This document shows positions 50,789 through 59,785 of a DNA stretch of 64,000 bases, in pieces. This stretch comes from Gammaproteobacteria bacterium. GTDB taxonomy: Bacteria; Pseudomonadota; Gammaproteobacteria; 21-64-14. The position numbers and the translations under genes were made by a program. The notes under the pieces are model-generated. The model was not told the DNA's origin. It did no database searches and was given only the letters and a program-made list of their open reading frames with translations. The stretch covers positions 124,001 through 188,000 of the forward strand of contig JALUXX010000011.1 in NCBI GenBank assembly GCA_027013145.1, written 5' to 3'. Within the stretch, counting starts at the first letter, position 1, and every line of letters begins with the position of its first letter.

Positions 50789-52237
50789 TCAGCGCCGCCA
50801 GAATGCCGGGCTGAACAGGACGAGCACGGTGAAGATCTCCAGCCGCCCCAGCAGCATGGCGAAGCTCAGGGCCCACTTGGCGACGTCGTTGACACCATTG
50901 TAGTTGGGGCCGACGAGCCCGAGCCCGGGGCCCATGTTGTTGATGCAGGCGGCCACCGCCGAGAACGCCGTCACCTGGTCGAGACCGGTGGCCATCAGGA
51001 GGAGCATGAGCAGGACGAAGGCGGCGACATAGGCGGCGAAGAACCCCCATACCGCGTCCACGACCCGGTCGGGCATCACCCGCCCGCCGACCTTGACCGG
51101 GATCCGCGCGCTGGGGTGCACGAGCCGGGCGACCTCGCGCACCCCCTGCTTGTAGAGAAGCAGGAAGCGGATCACCTTCATGCCGCCGCCGGTCGAGCCG
51201 GCGCAGCCGCCGATGAAGCTCACCATGATCAGCAGGACCGGCAGGAATCCGGGCCAGCGCTGGTACTCCGCGGTGGTGAACCCGGTGCTGGTCCCGATGG
51301 AGACGGCCTGTACGATGCCGTGGTGCAGGGCGGTGACGAAATCGAAGGTGTGGGTGATATAGAGGTAGGTCACGGTGATCAGGGCGGTCGTCCCGAGAAT
51401 GACCGTGTAGCCGCGCACCTCGGAGTCGAGCCGGTAGGGGCGCAGACTCGCCGAGCGCCACGCGGCGTAGTGGAGCGCGTGGTTGATCCCGGCGAGGTAC
51501 ATGAACACCACCGCGACGGCGTCGATGCGCGCGCTGTGGAAGTAGCCGAGGCTGGCGTCGTGGGTGGAGAAACCGCCCGTGGACACGGTCGCGAAGCTAT
51601 GCGCCAGCGCGTCGAAGGGCGTCATTCCGAAGCTCCAATAGGCGAGGGCGCAGGCCGTCGTGAGACCCAGGTAGATGAGCCACAGGGCCTTGGCCGTCTC
51701 CGCGATCCGCGGCGTGAGCTTCTGCTCCTTGATCGGCCCGGGGATCTCCGCCCGATAGAGCTGCATCCCGCCGATACCGAGCATCGGCAACACGGCCACG
51801 GCGAGCACCAGTATCCCCATCCCGCCGAGCCACTGGAGCTGACAGCGGTAATAGAGAATGCCGCGGGGCAGCGCGTCGATGCCCGTCATGACGGTCGCCC
51901 CGGTGGTGGTGATCCCGGAGAAGGATTCGAAGACTGCGTCCGCCAGGGAGAGGTGCGGGTGGCCGGCGAGCATCAGCGGCAGGGCGCTGGCGAGCCCGAG
52001 GAGCGCCCAGGCGAGCGCCACCACCGCGAAGCCGTCGCGCAGCGCCAGGTCGCGGCGCGTGCGCCGCCGGGGCGCCCAGAGCAGCGTACCGACCGCCAGC
52101 GTGATCAGCAGGGTGTACGCGAACGGCGTCCATGCGCCGTCGCGGTACCAGAGGGAGACGCCGATGGGGGGCAGCATGCTGACGCTGTAGAGCATCAGCA
52201 TCATGCCGAGGAACCGCTGGATGGTGGGATTGAACAT
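50789..52237 (-). CDS. trkH: Potassium uptake protein TrkH
   Basis: TrkH is the K+-translocating membrane subunit of the Trk system. The 482-residue protein (E. coli TrkH/TrkG about 483) has paired membrane segments and selectivity-loop sequences such as SFSGITTTGATVMTGID, ATVSTGGFSTHDAS, SIGTSTGFTTAEY and INNMGPGLGLVGPNYNGV, each with the conserved glycines. GGCAGSTGGGMKVIRFLLL is also typical. It directly follows trkA, so both Trk partners are made from one transcript. Confidence 0.96.
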   Translation of the reverse strand: MFNPTIQRFLGMMLMLYSVSMLPPIGVSLWYRDGAWTPFAYTLLITLAVGTLLWAPRRRTRRDLALRDGFAVVALAWALLGLASALPLMLAGHPHLSLADAVFESFSGITTTGATVMTGIDALPRGILYYRCQLQWLGGMGILVLAVAVLPMLGIGGMQLYRAEIPGPIKEQKLTPRIAETAKALWLIYLGLTTACALAYWSFGMTPFDALAHSFATVSTGGFSTHDASLGYFHSARIDAVAVVFMYLAGINHALHYAAWRSASLRPYRLDSEVRGYTVILGTTALITVTYLYITHTFDFVTALHHGIVQAVSIGTSTGFTTAEYQRWPGFLPVLLIMVSFIGGCAGSTGGGMKVIRFLLLYKQGVREVARLVHPSARIPVKVGGRVMPDRVVDAVWGFFAAYVAAFVLLMLLLMATGLDQVTAFSAVAACINNMGPGLGLVGPNYNGVNDVAKWALSFAMLLGRLEIFTVLVLFSPAFWRR

Positions 52238-52264
52238 GGGACCGGGCGACCCCCCATCGCGCGC

Positions 52265-53638
52265 TCAGAGGAAGGTGACGCCGACCTGGAACAGGCGCTC
52301 GACGTCGGCGATGTACTTCTTGTCGACCAGGAACAGGATGACGTGGTCCTCCGCCTCGATCACCGTGTCGTGATGGCAGATGATGACCTCCTCGCCGCGC
52401 ACGATCCCGCCGATCGTGGTACCCGGCGGGAGCTTGATCTCGCCGACCGCACGCCCGACGACCTTGGAGGTGCGCTCGTCGCCGTGGGCGACCGCCTCGA
52501 TCGCCTCCGCCGCGCCGCGGCGCAGCGAGTGCACGACGACGACGTCGCCGCGGCGCACGTGGGCGAGCAGCGTCCCGATGGTGACCTGCTGGGGCGAGAT
52601 GGCGACGTCGATCAGTCCGTCCTGCACCAGGTCGACGTAGGCCGCACGGTTGATCAGCGACATCACCTTGCCCGCGCCCAGCCGCCGCGCGAGCATCGCC
52701 GCGAGGATGTTGGCCTCGTCGTCGTTGGTCAGCGCGCAGAACACGTCCATGTTCTCGATGTTCTCCTCCAGCAGCAGTTCCTCGTCGGCGGCGTCTCCGT
52801 GCAGCACGATCGTGCGTTGGAGTTGCTCGGAGAGGAAGCGCGTGCGCTCGCCGTTGTGATCGACGATCTTGACCTGGTAGCGCGACTCCAGGGCCGTGGC
52901 CAGCCGCAGACCGATGTTCCCGCCGCCGACGAGCATGACGCGCTTCGTGGGTCGCTCCATGCGTCGCAGCTCACTCATCACGGCGCGGATGTTGCGCCGC
53001 GGCGCGATGAAGAACACCTCGTCGTCGGCCTCGATGACGGTGTCGCCCTCGGGCACCAGGGCGGTGCCGCGGCGGAAGATGGCCGCGACGGGCACCTCGA
53101 TGCCGGGCACGTGCCGACCGAGGGCGCGCAACTGCTGCCCCACCAGGGGCCCCCCGTAATAGGCGCGCACCGCCACGAGCTGCACCTTGCCGCCGGCGAA
53201 GTCCAGCACCTGCAGGGCCCCGGGGTGCTCGATCAGGCGCAGGACATAGTCGGTGACGATCTGCTCCGGACTGATGAGCACGTCGATCGGCAACGCCTCC
53301 TGCGCGAAGATCTGAGGGCAGGCGAGGTACTCGGACGCGCGCACGCGCGCAATCTTGGTCGGCGTGTGAAAGAGCGTATAGGCGATCTGGCAGGCGACCA
53401 TGTTGGTCTCGTCGCTGTTGGTGACGGCGATGACCATGTCCGCCTCCTCCGCCCCCGCGCGCCGCAGCACGTCCGGGTAGGCGGCGTTGCCGGCCACCGT
53501 GCGCAGGTCGAAGCGGTCCTGCAGCTCCGCCAGCAGGTCCGGGCGCACATCGACGACGGTGATATCGTTGGCTTCGCTGACCAGGTTGCGGGCGACCGAC
53601 GTCCCCACCTGCCCCGCACCCAGGATGATGATCTTCAT
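52265..53638 (-). CDS. trkA: Trk potassium uptake regulatory protein TrkA
   Basis: TrkA is the cytoplasmic nucleotide-binding gate of TrkH. The 457-residue protein has two RCK units. The first starts [31 protein letters not shown] and the second [29 protein letters not shown]. Each GxGxxG Rossmann motif is followed by a TrkA-C domain ([50 protein letters not shown]). It lies between rsmB and trkH, the widely conserved order. Confidence 0.97.
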   Translation of the reverse strand: MKIIILGAGQVGTSVARNLVSEANDITVVDVRPDLLAELQDRFDLRTVAGNAAYPDVLRRAGAEEADMVIAVTNSDETNMVACQIAYTLFHTPTKIARVRASEYLACPQIFAQEALPIDVLISPEQIVTDYVLRLIEHPGALQVLDFAGGKVQLVAVRAYYGGPLVGQQLRALGRHVPGIEVPVAAIFRRGTALVPEGDTVIEADDEVFFIAPRRNIRAVMSELRRMERPTKRVMLVGGGNIGLRLATALESRYQVKIVDHNGERTRFLSEQLQRTIVLHGDAADEELLLEENIENMDVFCALTNDDEANILAAMLARRLGAGKVMSLINRAAYVDLVQDGLIDVAISPQQVTIGTLLAHVRRGDVVVVHSLRRGAAEAIEAVAHGDERTSKVVGRAVGEIKLPPGTTIGGIVRGEEVIICHHDTVIEAEDHVILFLVDKKYIADVERLFQVGVTFL

Positions 53639-53719
53639 GCGTAGCTCGCGCGGCGCCGCGCCGCCCCCCTCATGCCGCCCCGCCGGACCGCCCCGGCCGC
53701 GCCCGGAGTGGGCGCGGCG

Positions 53720-55084
53720 TCAGCATCGTTCCACGCGGGCGTAATAGAATCCGTCCATCCCGTCGTCGCCGGTAAGGATCTGGCGTCCGATCCCGCAGGC
53801 GCGTCCCCACGGGGCCTCGATGGCGCGCGCGCGGGCCTCGGGATGGCGCGTGAGGAACGCCTCCATGCGCCGTTCGTTCTCCTCGGCGAGCACCGAGCAG
53901 GTCGCGTACAGCAGCATACCCTGGGGGGCGAGCAGCGGCCACAGGGCGTCGAGCAGGCGGTCCTGTTCGCGTGCAAAGGCCGCGATGTCGGTGGGACGGC
54001 GCAGCAGCTTGATGTCCGGGTGCCGCCGCACGACACCGGTCCCGGAACAAGGGGCGTCGAGCAGGATGCGGTCGAAGGGGCGTCCGTCCCACCAGCGCCC
54101 GGGCGAGCCCGCGTCGGCATCCACGACACACGCATCGACGCCCAGGCGCGCGAGATTCTCGCGCAGGCGCGCCAGGCGCGCGCCGTCGCGGTCGACGGCG
54201 ACCAGGGCATCGAGCCGCGGCTCGAGTTCGCCGATATGGGTCGTCTTGCCCCCGGGAGCGGCGCAGGCATCGAGCACGCGCTGGCCGGGGGCGAGCCGCA
54301 GCAGCGGTCCGGCGAGCTGCGCAGCGGCGTCCTGAACGCTCACCTCCCCGGCGGCGAAGCCCGGCAGCCGCGCGACGGGCACCGGCGGCTCGACGACGAC
54401 CCCGGCGGCGGTATGCGCCAGGGCGCGCGCGCCGAGGCCGGCCGCCTCCAGGCGCGCGAGGTAATCGCCCCGTGACCGACGCGCGAGGTTCACGCGCAGG
54501 TGCAGCGGCGGGCGCGCGTTGCCCGCCGCCGCCACGGCGGCCCAGTCCTGCGGCCAGTCGCGGCGCAGGCGCTCCAGCAGCCAGGCCGGGTGCGCCCAGC
54601 GCGCCGCGTCCGTCTCCTCCTCCGTCGCCTTCGCCCCCTCCGGGCCCGCGCCGGCGGTGCGCAGCCAGTTGCGCAGGGTCGCGTTGACCAGTCCCGAGGC
54701 CCACTCCTTGCCCAGCGCCCGCGTCGCGCGCACCGTGGCGTCGACGGCCGCGTGGACCGGCAGGTCGAGTTCGGCGAGCTGGTAGAGCCCCACCAGGAGC
54801 AGTGCGTGCACGTCCGCGTCGCGGGCCCGCGGGGGTCGCTCCAGGAGGCGGGCGGCCCTCGCTTCCAGGCGCGGGTATCCGCGCAGGGTGCCGCAGGCCA
54901 GCTCCTGGATCAGGGCGCGGCGCTGCGGATCCCGGACCCGCTTCAGCCGCTGCGGCAGCACCGCCGCGAGCGAGCGGCCGCGGCGCGCCACCTGGCACAC
55001 CACACGCGCGGCCTCGGCGCGGGCGTCCGGATCGGCGGCGGGGCCGTGCGCGCGCGGCCGCGGGCGCGCGCGGGGGCCGCTCAT
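53720..55084 (-). CDS. rsmB: 16S rRNA (cytosine-967 C5)-methyltransferase RsmB
   Basis: RsmB methylates C967 of 16S rRNA. The 454-residue protein has an N-terminal NusB-like RNA-binding domain (residues about 20-150, ALIQELACGTLRGYPRLEARAARLL). A SAM-binding domain follows with VLDACAAPGGKTTHIGELEP, the motif IV cysteine LLDAPCSGTGVVRRHPDIK and the motif VI catalytic cysteine LLYATCSVLAEENE. The ATG overlaps the fmt stop (ATGA). It is part of def-fmt-rsmB-trkA-trkH. Confidence 0.95.
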   Translation of the reverse strand: MSGPRARPRPRAHGPAADPDARAEAARVVCQVARRGRSLAAVLPQRLKRVRDPQRRALIQELACGTLRGYPRLEARAARLLERPPRARDADVHALLLVGLYQLAELDLPVHAAVDATVRATRALGKEWASGLVNATLRNWLRTAGAGPEGAKATEEETDAARWAHPAWLLERLRRDWPQDWAAVAAAGNARPPLHLRVNLARRSRGDYLARLEAAGLGARALAHTAAGVVVEPPVPVARLPGFAAGEVSVQDAAAQLAGPLLRLAPGQRVLDACAAPGGKTTHIGELEPRLDALVAVDRDGARLARLRENLARLGVDACVVDADAGSPGRWWDGRPFDRILLDAPCSGTGVVRRHPDIKLLRRPTDIAAFAREQDRLLDALWPLLAPQGMLLYATCSVLAEENERRMEAFLTRHPEARARAIEAPWGRACGIGRQILTGDDGMDGFYYARVERC

Positions 55085-56037
55085 CGCCCGAGGCGCACGC
55101 CGGCCACGGCGTGCCCGGCCGCAAACGCCCCGGCGGCCAGCCGGCGCCCGCCCGGGGCCTGCACCTCGAGCAGGCGCAGCACCCCCGAACCCGCGGCGAC
55201 ATCGATCCCCGCCGCGCCGGCCGCGAGCACGGTCCCGGGGGCGGCCGCGGACACCGCGCCGGAGGCGGCCGGCAGCGCCCGGGCACTCCAGATTCGCAGC
55301 GGCGCACCGTCCGGCAGCGGTGTCCACGCCACCGGCCAGGGGTCGAAGGCGCGGACGCGGCGCTCGAGTTCCGGCGCCGGGCGGGCCCAGTCCAGCTCCG
55401 CCTGCGCCTTGGAGAGCTTGGGCGCGCGGGTCGCCGCCGCGTCGTCCTGCCTCGCGGCCGCCAGGGGACCGGCCGCGAGGCGGTCGAGGGTCTCCACCAG
55501 CAGCGCGGCCCCGAGCGACGCGAGGCGTTCGCCGAGGCTCCCCGCGGTGTCGTCGGGGCGGATACGCTCGGGTGCGCACGCCAGCACCGGCCCCGTGTCC
55601 AGCCCCTTTTCCATCTGCATGATGCTGACCCCGGTCTCGGCATCACCGGCGAGGATCGCGTGCTGGATCGGGGCCGCACCGCGCCAGCGCGGCAGCAGCG
55701 AGGCGTGCACGTTCAGGCACCCGAGTCGGGGGATCGCCAGGACCGCCGGGGGGAGCAGGAGACCGTAGGCCACGACCACGAGCGCGTCGGCGCCGAGGGC
55801 ACGCAGGCGCTCCTGGACTTCGGGATCGCGCAGCGTGGCGGGCTGCTCCAGCGTCAGGCCGAGTTCGCGTGCGAGCGTCGCCACCGGTCCCGGGCGCGGG
55901 CGGCGTCCGCGCCCGGCGGCGCGATCCGGCTGGGTGAAGACCGCGCGCACGCGGTGGCGGGAGGCACACAGTGCGCGCAGGCTCGGTACGGCGAAGTCGG
56001 GGGTCCCGGCGAAGGCGAGGTCCAGGCCGTCGGCCAT
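55081..56037 (-). CDS. fmt: Methionyl-tRNA formyltransferase
   Basis: Fmt formylates initiator Met-tRNA with 10-formyl-THF. The 318-residue protein has LAFAGTPDFAVPSLRAL, VVVAYGLLLPPAVLAIPRLGCLNVHASLLPRWRGAAPIQHAILAGDAETGVSIMQMEKGLDTGPVL, with the catalytic Asn-His-Asp set. A C-terminal tRNA-binding barrel follows (RVRAFDPWPVAWTPLPDGAPLRIW). The ATG of MADGLDLAF was chosen. Its stop overlaps the rsmB start; def lies about 50 bases upstream. Confidence 0.96.
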   Translation of the reverse strand: MADGLDLAFAGTPDFAVPSLRALCASRHRVRAVFTQPDRAAGRGRRPRPGPVATLARELGLTLEQPATLRDPEVQERLRALGADALVVVAYGLLLPPAVLAIPRLGCLNVHASLLPRWRGAAPIQHAILAGDAETGVSIMQMEKGLDTGPVLACAPERIRPDDTAGSLGERLASLGAALLVETLDRLAAGPLAAARQDDAAATRAPKLSKAQAELDWARPAPELERRVRAFDPWPVAWTPLPDGAPLRIWSARALPAASGAVSAAAPGTVLAAGAAGIDVAAGSGVLRLLEVQAPGGRRLAAGAFAAGHAVAGVRLGR

Positions 56038-56086
56038 CGATGCACACCTCACGCGACGCCGGGGGGGAAGGCGACGCGCGACGGGT

Positions 56087-56629
56087 TCAGATCAGGGTCC
56101 CCTCGCGCCGCCCCGGGCGTGGCGCCTCCGTACCCAGTCGCCGCTGTTTCTCCAGGCGCTTGCGGATACGCTGGCGCTTGAGTTCGGACAGGTAGTCGAC
56201 GAACAGGCGGCCCTCGAGATGGTCGCATTCGTGCTGGATGCACACCGCCAGCAGCCCCTCGGCGGCACCCTCGATCGGCGCCCCGTCGCGGTCCAGGGCC
56301 CGGTAGCGGATCCGCTCGGCACGCCGCACCGGTTCATAGACCCCGGGCACCGACAGGCATCCCTCCTGCATCTCCTCCTCGCCCTCGCGCTCGAGGATCT
56401 CGGGGTTCACGAGGGCCAGCGGGGCGCTCTTGTCCTCGGAGACGTCGACGACCACCACCCGCCGGTCCACCCCGACCTGGACCGCGGCGAGCCCGACCCC
56501 GGGCGCCGCGTACATGGTCTCGAACATGTCGTCGATCAGGCGGCGCACGGTCGCGTCGACGGCGGCGACGGGTTTTGCCCGCCGCCGGAGTCGCGGATCG
56601 GGATAGTGCAGTACCTCGAGCAGCGCCAT
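56087..56629 (-). CDS. def: Peptide deformylase
   Basis: Def removes the N-formyl group from nascent proteins. The 180-residue metalloenzyme has all three motifs in order: [23 protein letters not shown] with the metal Cys, and [16 protein letters not shown] with the HExDH metal and catalytic residues. The ATG of [15 protein letters not shown] fits the family. It heads the operon def-fmt-rsmB-trkA-trkH and diverges from the LysM gene. Confidence 0.97.
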   Translation of the reverse strand: MALLEVLHYPDPRLRRRAKPVAAVDATVRRLIDDMFETMYAAPGVGLAAVQVGVDRRVVVVDVSEDKSAPLALVNPEILEREGEEEMQEGCLSVPGVYEPVRRAERIRYRALDRDGAPIEGAAEGLLAVCIQHECDHLEGRLFVDYLSELKRQRIRKRLEKQRRLGTEAPRPGRREGTLI

Positions 56630-56786
56630 TGTGAAACCCGTCACGAAGTGGGGCCCCGCCGCCCTTCAATAATCGTCGGGGACGGACGCTAACCATGATA
56701 CGAATTCGCCAAGGTATTGACCACACTTCATGAGGTGGGGTTTTTGGGCTAGACTCCGGCGATCCGCCGGGCAAGGGGTTGCGAAC

Positions 56787-57836
56787 ATGGCTACAGCACG
56801 TTGGCTCGCCATCGGATTGGCGTTTCTGCTGTCCGGCGCCGCGCTCGCCGATACGGTCACCCTGCGGCCGGGACACCCGGACCGCTACGTGGTCGTCAAG
56901 GGCGACACCCTCTGGGGCATCTCCGCGCGTTTCCTGCGCGACCCCTGGCTGTGGCCGGAGGTCTGGTCGGTCAATCCCCAGATCCGCAATCCCCACCTGA
57001 TCTACCCGGGCGATGTGATCGTGCTCGCCTATGTCAACGGCAAGCCGCAACTGCATCTGGAGCGCCGGGCGAGGACACCGGGCGGGATGCGCACCGTGCG
57101 CCTGCAGCCGGAGGTCCGGCGCGAACCGCTTCCGCCGGCGATCCCGACCATTCCGCTCGACGCGATCCGCCCGTTTCTGACGCGCTCGGCGGTCGTCTCG
57201 CGTGGGGAACTCGCGGACGCCCCGTACGTGGTGGACATCGCCGGGGAACACCTCGCCGGTGCCGACGGGAACCGGATCTATGTGCGCCGCCTCGGCGATA
57301 CGACCCACCGGAGCTTCGCCGTCGTGCGCCGCGGCGACGTCTTCCGCAACCCCAGGACCGGCAAGGTCCTGGGCTACGCAGCGATCCACCTGGCCGACGC
57401 GGAGCTGATCCGGGGCGGTGACCCTGCGACCCTGCGCCTCTCCCACGTCGACCAGGAGGTGCTGATCGGCGACCGCCTGATCCCGTTGCCGGCGACCCGC
57501 CTCCCGGACGACTTCGTGCCGCAGGCACCGAAGGGCAAGGTCGACGGGCAGATCATCTCCGTGTTCCACGGCGTGTCGCAGATCGGCCAGGACCAGGTGG
57601 TGGTCCTCGACGTCGGCCGCGAGCAGGGCATCCGCGCCGGCGACGTACTCGCCGTCTACCAGGCCGGGCGCCGGATCCGCGACACCGTCGAGGGCGGGAT
57701 CGGACGCTCGGTACAGCTTCCCGCCACGCGGGCGGGCCTGGTCATGGTCTTCCGGCCGTTCCGGCAGGTGAGCTACGCGCTGGTGATGAGCGCTACGCGG
57801 GCCATCCATCTGGACGATTCGGTCCGCAATCCGTAG
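56787..57836 (+). CDS. LysM-domain peptidoglycan-binding protein
   Basis: The 349-residue exported protein has a signal peptide (MATARWLAIGLAFLLSGAALA). One LysM domain follows (residues about 32-80, RYVVVKGDTLWGISARFLRDPWLWPEVWSVNPQIRNPHLIYPGDVIVL), then a long beta-rich region (GEHLAGADGNRIYVRRLGD and QEVLIGDRLIPLPA). This is the conserved LysM protein encoded next to dprA and opposite def in Pseudomonas and many gammaproteobacteria. A periplasmic cell-wall role is likely, but its activity is unknown. A weak TAGACT -10 lies about 30 bases upstream of the ATG. Confidence 0.9.
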   Translation: MATARWLAIGLAFLLSGAALADTVTLRPGHPDRYVVVKGDTLWGISARFLRDPWLWPEVWSVNPQIRNPHLIYPGDVIVLAYVNGKPQLHLERRARTPGGMRTVRLQPEVRREPLPPAIPTIPLDAIRPFLTRSAVVSRGELADAPYVVDIAGEHLAGADGNRIYVRRLGDTTHRSFAVVRRGDVFRNPRTGKVLGYAAIHLADAELIRGGDPATLRLSHVDQEVLIGDRLIPLPATRLPDDFVPQAPKGKVDGQIISVFHGVSQIGQDQVVVLDVGREQGIRAGDVLAVYQAGRRIRDTVEGGIGRSVQLPATRAGLVMVFRPFRQVSYALVMSATRAIHLDDSVRNP

Positions 57837-57952
57837 CGGGCGCCGCGCCGTCTTCGCCTGCGGGGGAGCCACGGCCCCGCGGCACAGTCGCCGTCACGGA
57901 GGACGATGACCGGAGACCCCCGACGGGCTGTCGCTCGGCGACCCGCTGGGGG

Positions 57953-57983
57953 CCGGTGGATAAGGATCCGCTCCGGTTTTTTT
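57953..57983 (+). terminator. Imperfect terminator between the LysM gene and dprA
   Basis: CCGG-T-GGAT, loop AAGG, ATCC-GCT-CCGG forms an 8-bp stem with a small internal loop, followed by seven T residues. It suggests that dprA expression is at least partly separate from the LysM gene. Confidence 0.5.
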
Positions 57984-58008
57984 CGACCCACCCGTCGGAG
58001 GGGAGGTC

Positions 58009-59088
58009 ATGGACGACACCCGCCCCGCGACCGCCTGGGCCCTCGCCCTGTTGCGCGCACCCGGCGTCGGGCCGGTAACCTACCGGCTGCTGGTCGAACG
58101 CCTCGGGTCCGCGCGCAGCGCCCTCGATTGGTTGCGGGCGCGCGGCGGACCGTGCCCCGAGTGGCGCGGCGTCGATGCCGACCTCGCGTGGCTGGAACGG
58201 CCCGGACACCACCTGCTCACCCTCGCCGACCCCGGCTACCCCCCCGCTCTGCGTGAGATCCCGGATCCGCCGCCGCTGCTGTTCGTGGCGGGAGACCCGC
58301 AGACCCTGACGCGGCGGCAGATCGCCGTGGTCGGCAGCCGCAATCCGACCCCCGGCGGGCGCGAGCTGGCGGTAACGCTGGCGCGGGGGCTGGCGGGCGC
58401 GGGCGTGACCGTGACCAGCGGCCTGGCCCTGGGCATCGACGCGGCGGCGCATCGTGGGGCGCTCGCGGCCGGCGGGCGCAGCGTCGCGGTGGCCGGCACC
58501 GGCCCGGACCGGGTCTATCCGAGCGCCCATCGCGGCCTCGCCGGGGAGGTCGCGGCCGCCGGCGCCATGGTCTCGGAGTTTCCCACCGGAACGCCGCCGC
58601 TCCGCCACCACTTCCCACGGCGCAACCGCATCATCAGCGGCCTGAGTCTCGGGGTCGTGGTGGTGGAGGCGGCGCTGCGCTCCGGCTCGCGCATCACCGC
58701 GCGGCACGCGGCCGATCAGGGGCGGGAGGTGTTCGCGGTCCCGGGCGCCGTCGGCAACCCCCTCGCGCGCGGTTGCCACGCACTGCTGCGTGACGGGGCC
58801 AAGCTGGTCGAGAGCGTGGCCGATATCCTCGAGGAGATCGATCCCGCCGGCCGCCGCGACGCGGAGGCGCCGCGGAACGACACGCCGGAGCGGTGCGACG
58901 GCGTCGAACGACGGGTGCTGGCGGCGATGGGCCACGCGCCGGTCGCGGTCGATACGCTCGTGGAACGCAGCGGATTGACGGCGGATGCGGTTTCCGCCAT
59001 CCTCCTGACCCTGGAGCTGCGCGGTCTCGCCGCGCCCGTCCCCGGCGGGCGCTACGTACGCGCCGCCACGGGGTCCGGAGAGCGATGA
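58009..59088 (+). CDS. dprA: DNA-processing protein DprA (Smf)
   Basis: DprA protects incoming single-stranded DNA and loads RecA during natural transformation. The 359-residue protein has an N-terminal SAM/HhH-like region and the Rossmann core IAVVGSRNPTPGGRELAVTLARGLAGAGVTVTSGLALGIDAAAHRGAL. FPTGTPPLRHHFPRRNRIISGLSLGVVVVEAALRSGS follows, and a C-terminal winged helix (ERRVLAAMGHAPVAVDTLVERSGLTADAVSAILLTLELRGL). Its stop overlaps the smg start (ATGA). No competence pilus genes are in the window. Confidence 0.95.
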   Translation: MDDTRPATAWALALLRAPGVGPVTYRLLVERLGSARSALDWLRARGGPCPEWRGVDADLAWLERPGHHLLTLADPGYPPALREIPDPPPLLFVAGDPQTLTRRQIAVVGSRNPTPGGRELAVTLARGLAGAGVTVTSGLALGIDAAAHRGALAAGGRSVAVAGTGPDRVYPSAHRGLAGEVAAAGAMVSEFPTGTPPLRHHFPRRNRIISGLSLGVVVVEAALRSGSRITARHAADQGREVFAVPGAVGNPLARGCHALLRDGAKLVESVADILEEIDPAGRRDAEAPRNDTPERCDGVERRVLAAMGHAPVAVDTLVERSGLTADAVSAILLTLELRGLAAPVPGGRYVRAATGSGER

Positions 59089-59567
59089 AAGAAAACGTGC
59101 TCGATGTTCTGATGTACCTGTTCGAGAACTACTATCTCGACACCGAAGGCGAGTGGCAACCGGAGCGTGCGGTCCTCCAGGGCAAGCTCCTGGAGGCGGG
59201 ATTTCCCACCGTGGAGGTGGAAAAGGCCTTCGAGTGGCTCGAGGACCTCGCCGCGCGGCGTGACGCCCGCGTCCACGGCGGCGCGCAGACGCCGGACGCC
59301 TTGCGCCTGTTCGACGATCGCGAAGTGCGCAAGCTCGATCTCGAAGCGCGCGGCTTCCTGCTGTTTCTCGAACAGATGGGCATCCTGACGCCGGACAACC
59401 GCGAGCTGGTGATCGACCGGGTCATGGCCCTCGAGACCGAGGAGATCGATCTGGAGCAGTTGAAGTGGGTCATCCTGATGGTCCTCTTCAACCAGCCGGG
59501 CCAGGAGGCCGCCTATGCATGGATGGAAGATCTCGTCTTCGATAACGCCGGCGGCTACCTCCACTGA
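59085..59567 (+). CDS. smg: Smg family protein (DUF494)
   Basis: The 160-residue acidic helical protein begins MKENVLDVLMYLFENYYLDTEGEWQPERAVLQGKLLEAGF. It has DALRLFDDREVRKLDLEARGFLLFLEQMGILTPDNRELVIDRVMALE, matching Smg. The family function is unknown; smg is nearly always beside dprA/smf. Its ATG overlaps the dprA stop, implying coupled translation. Confidence 0.94.
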   Translation: MKENVLDVLMYLFENYYLDTEGEWQPERAVLQGKLLEAGFPTVEVEKAFEWLEDLAARRDARVHGGAQTPDALRLFDDREVRKLDLEARGFLLFLEQMGILTPDNRELVIDRVMALETEEIDLEQLKWVILMVLFNQPGQEAAYAWMEDLVFDNAGGYLH

Positions 59568-59785
59568 CCGTACCGGGCCCCGGCCCGACCCGCGCCTCCC
59601 TGCAGATCTCGTTGTTTCCGGAGCATTAATCCACATCCACACCGAGGGTGCCCCGGGACGTCCCGGCGCCGTGTTCAACCCCCCATGGGGGCGGCCGATA
59701 CGGCCCAGGACGGGCGCCGAGGTGGCGCCCGGGCGCCGGTGCCGGTAAAGTCCGGCGCGTTGCCGTCGCCAATCGCGGACCGTTC

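Noticed and set aside
50507-53644. 1045-aa plus-strand ORF opposite trkH and trkA
   Set aside because: It is an antisense shadow caused by high GC: low-complexity, His/Gly/Arg-rich, and overlaps two clear conserved genes on the other strand.
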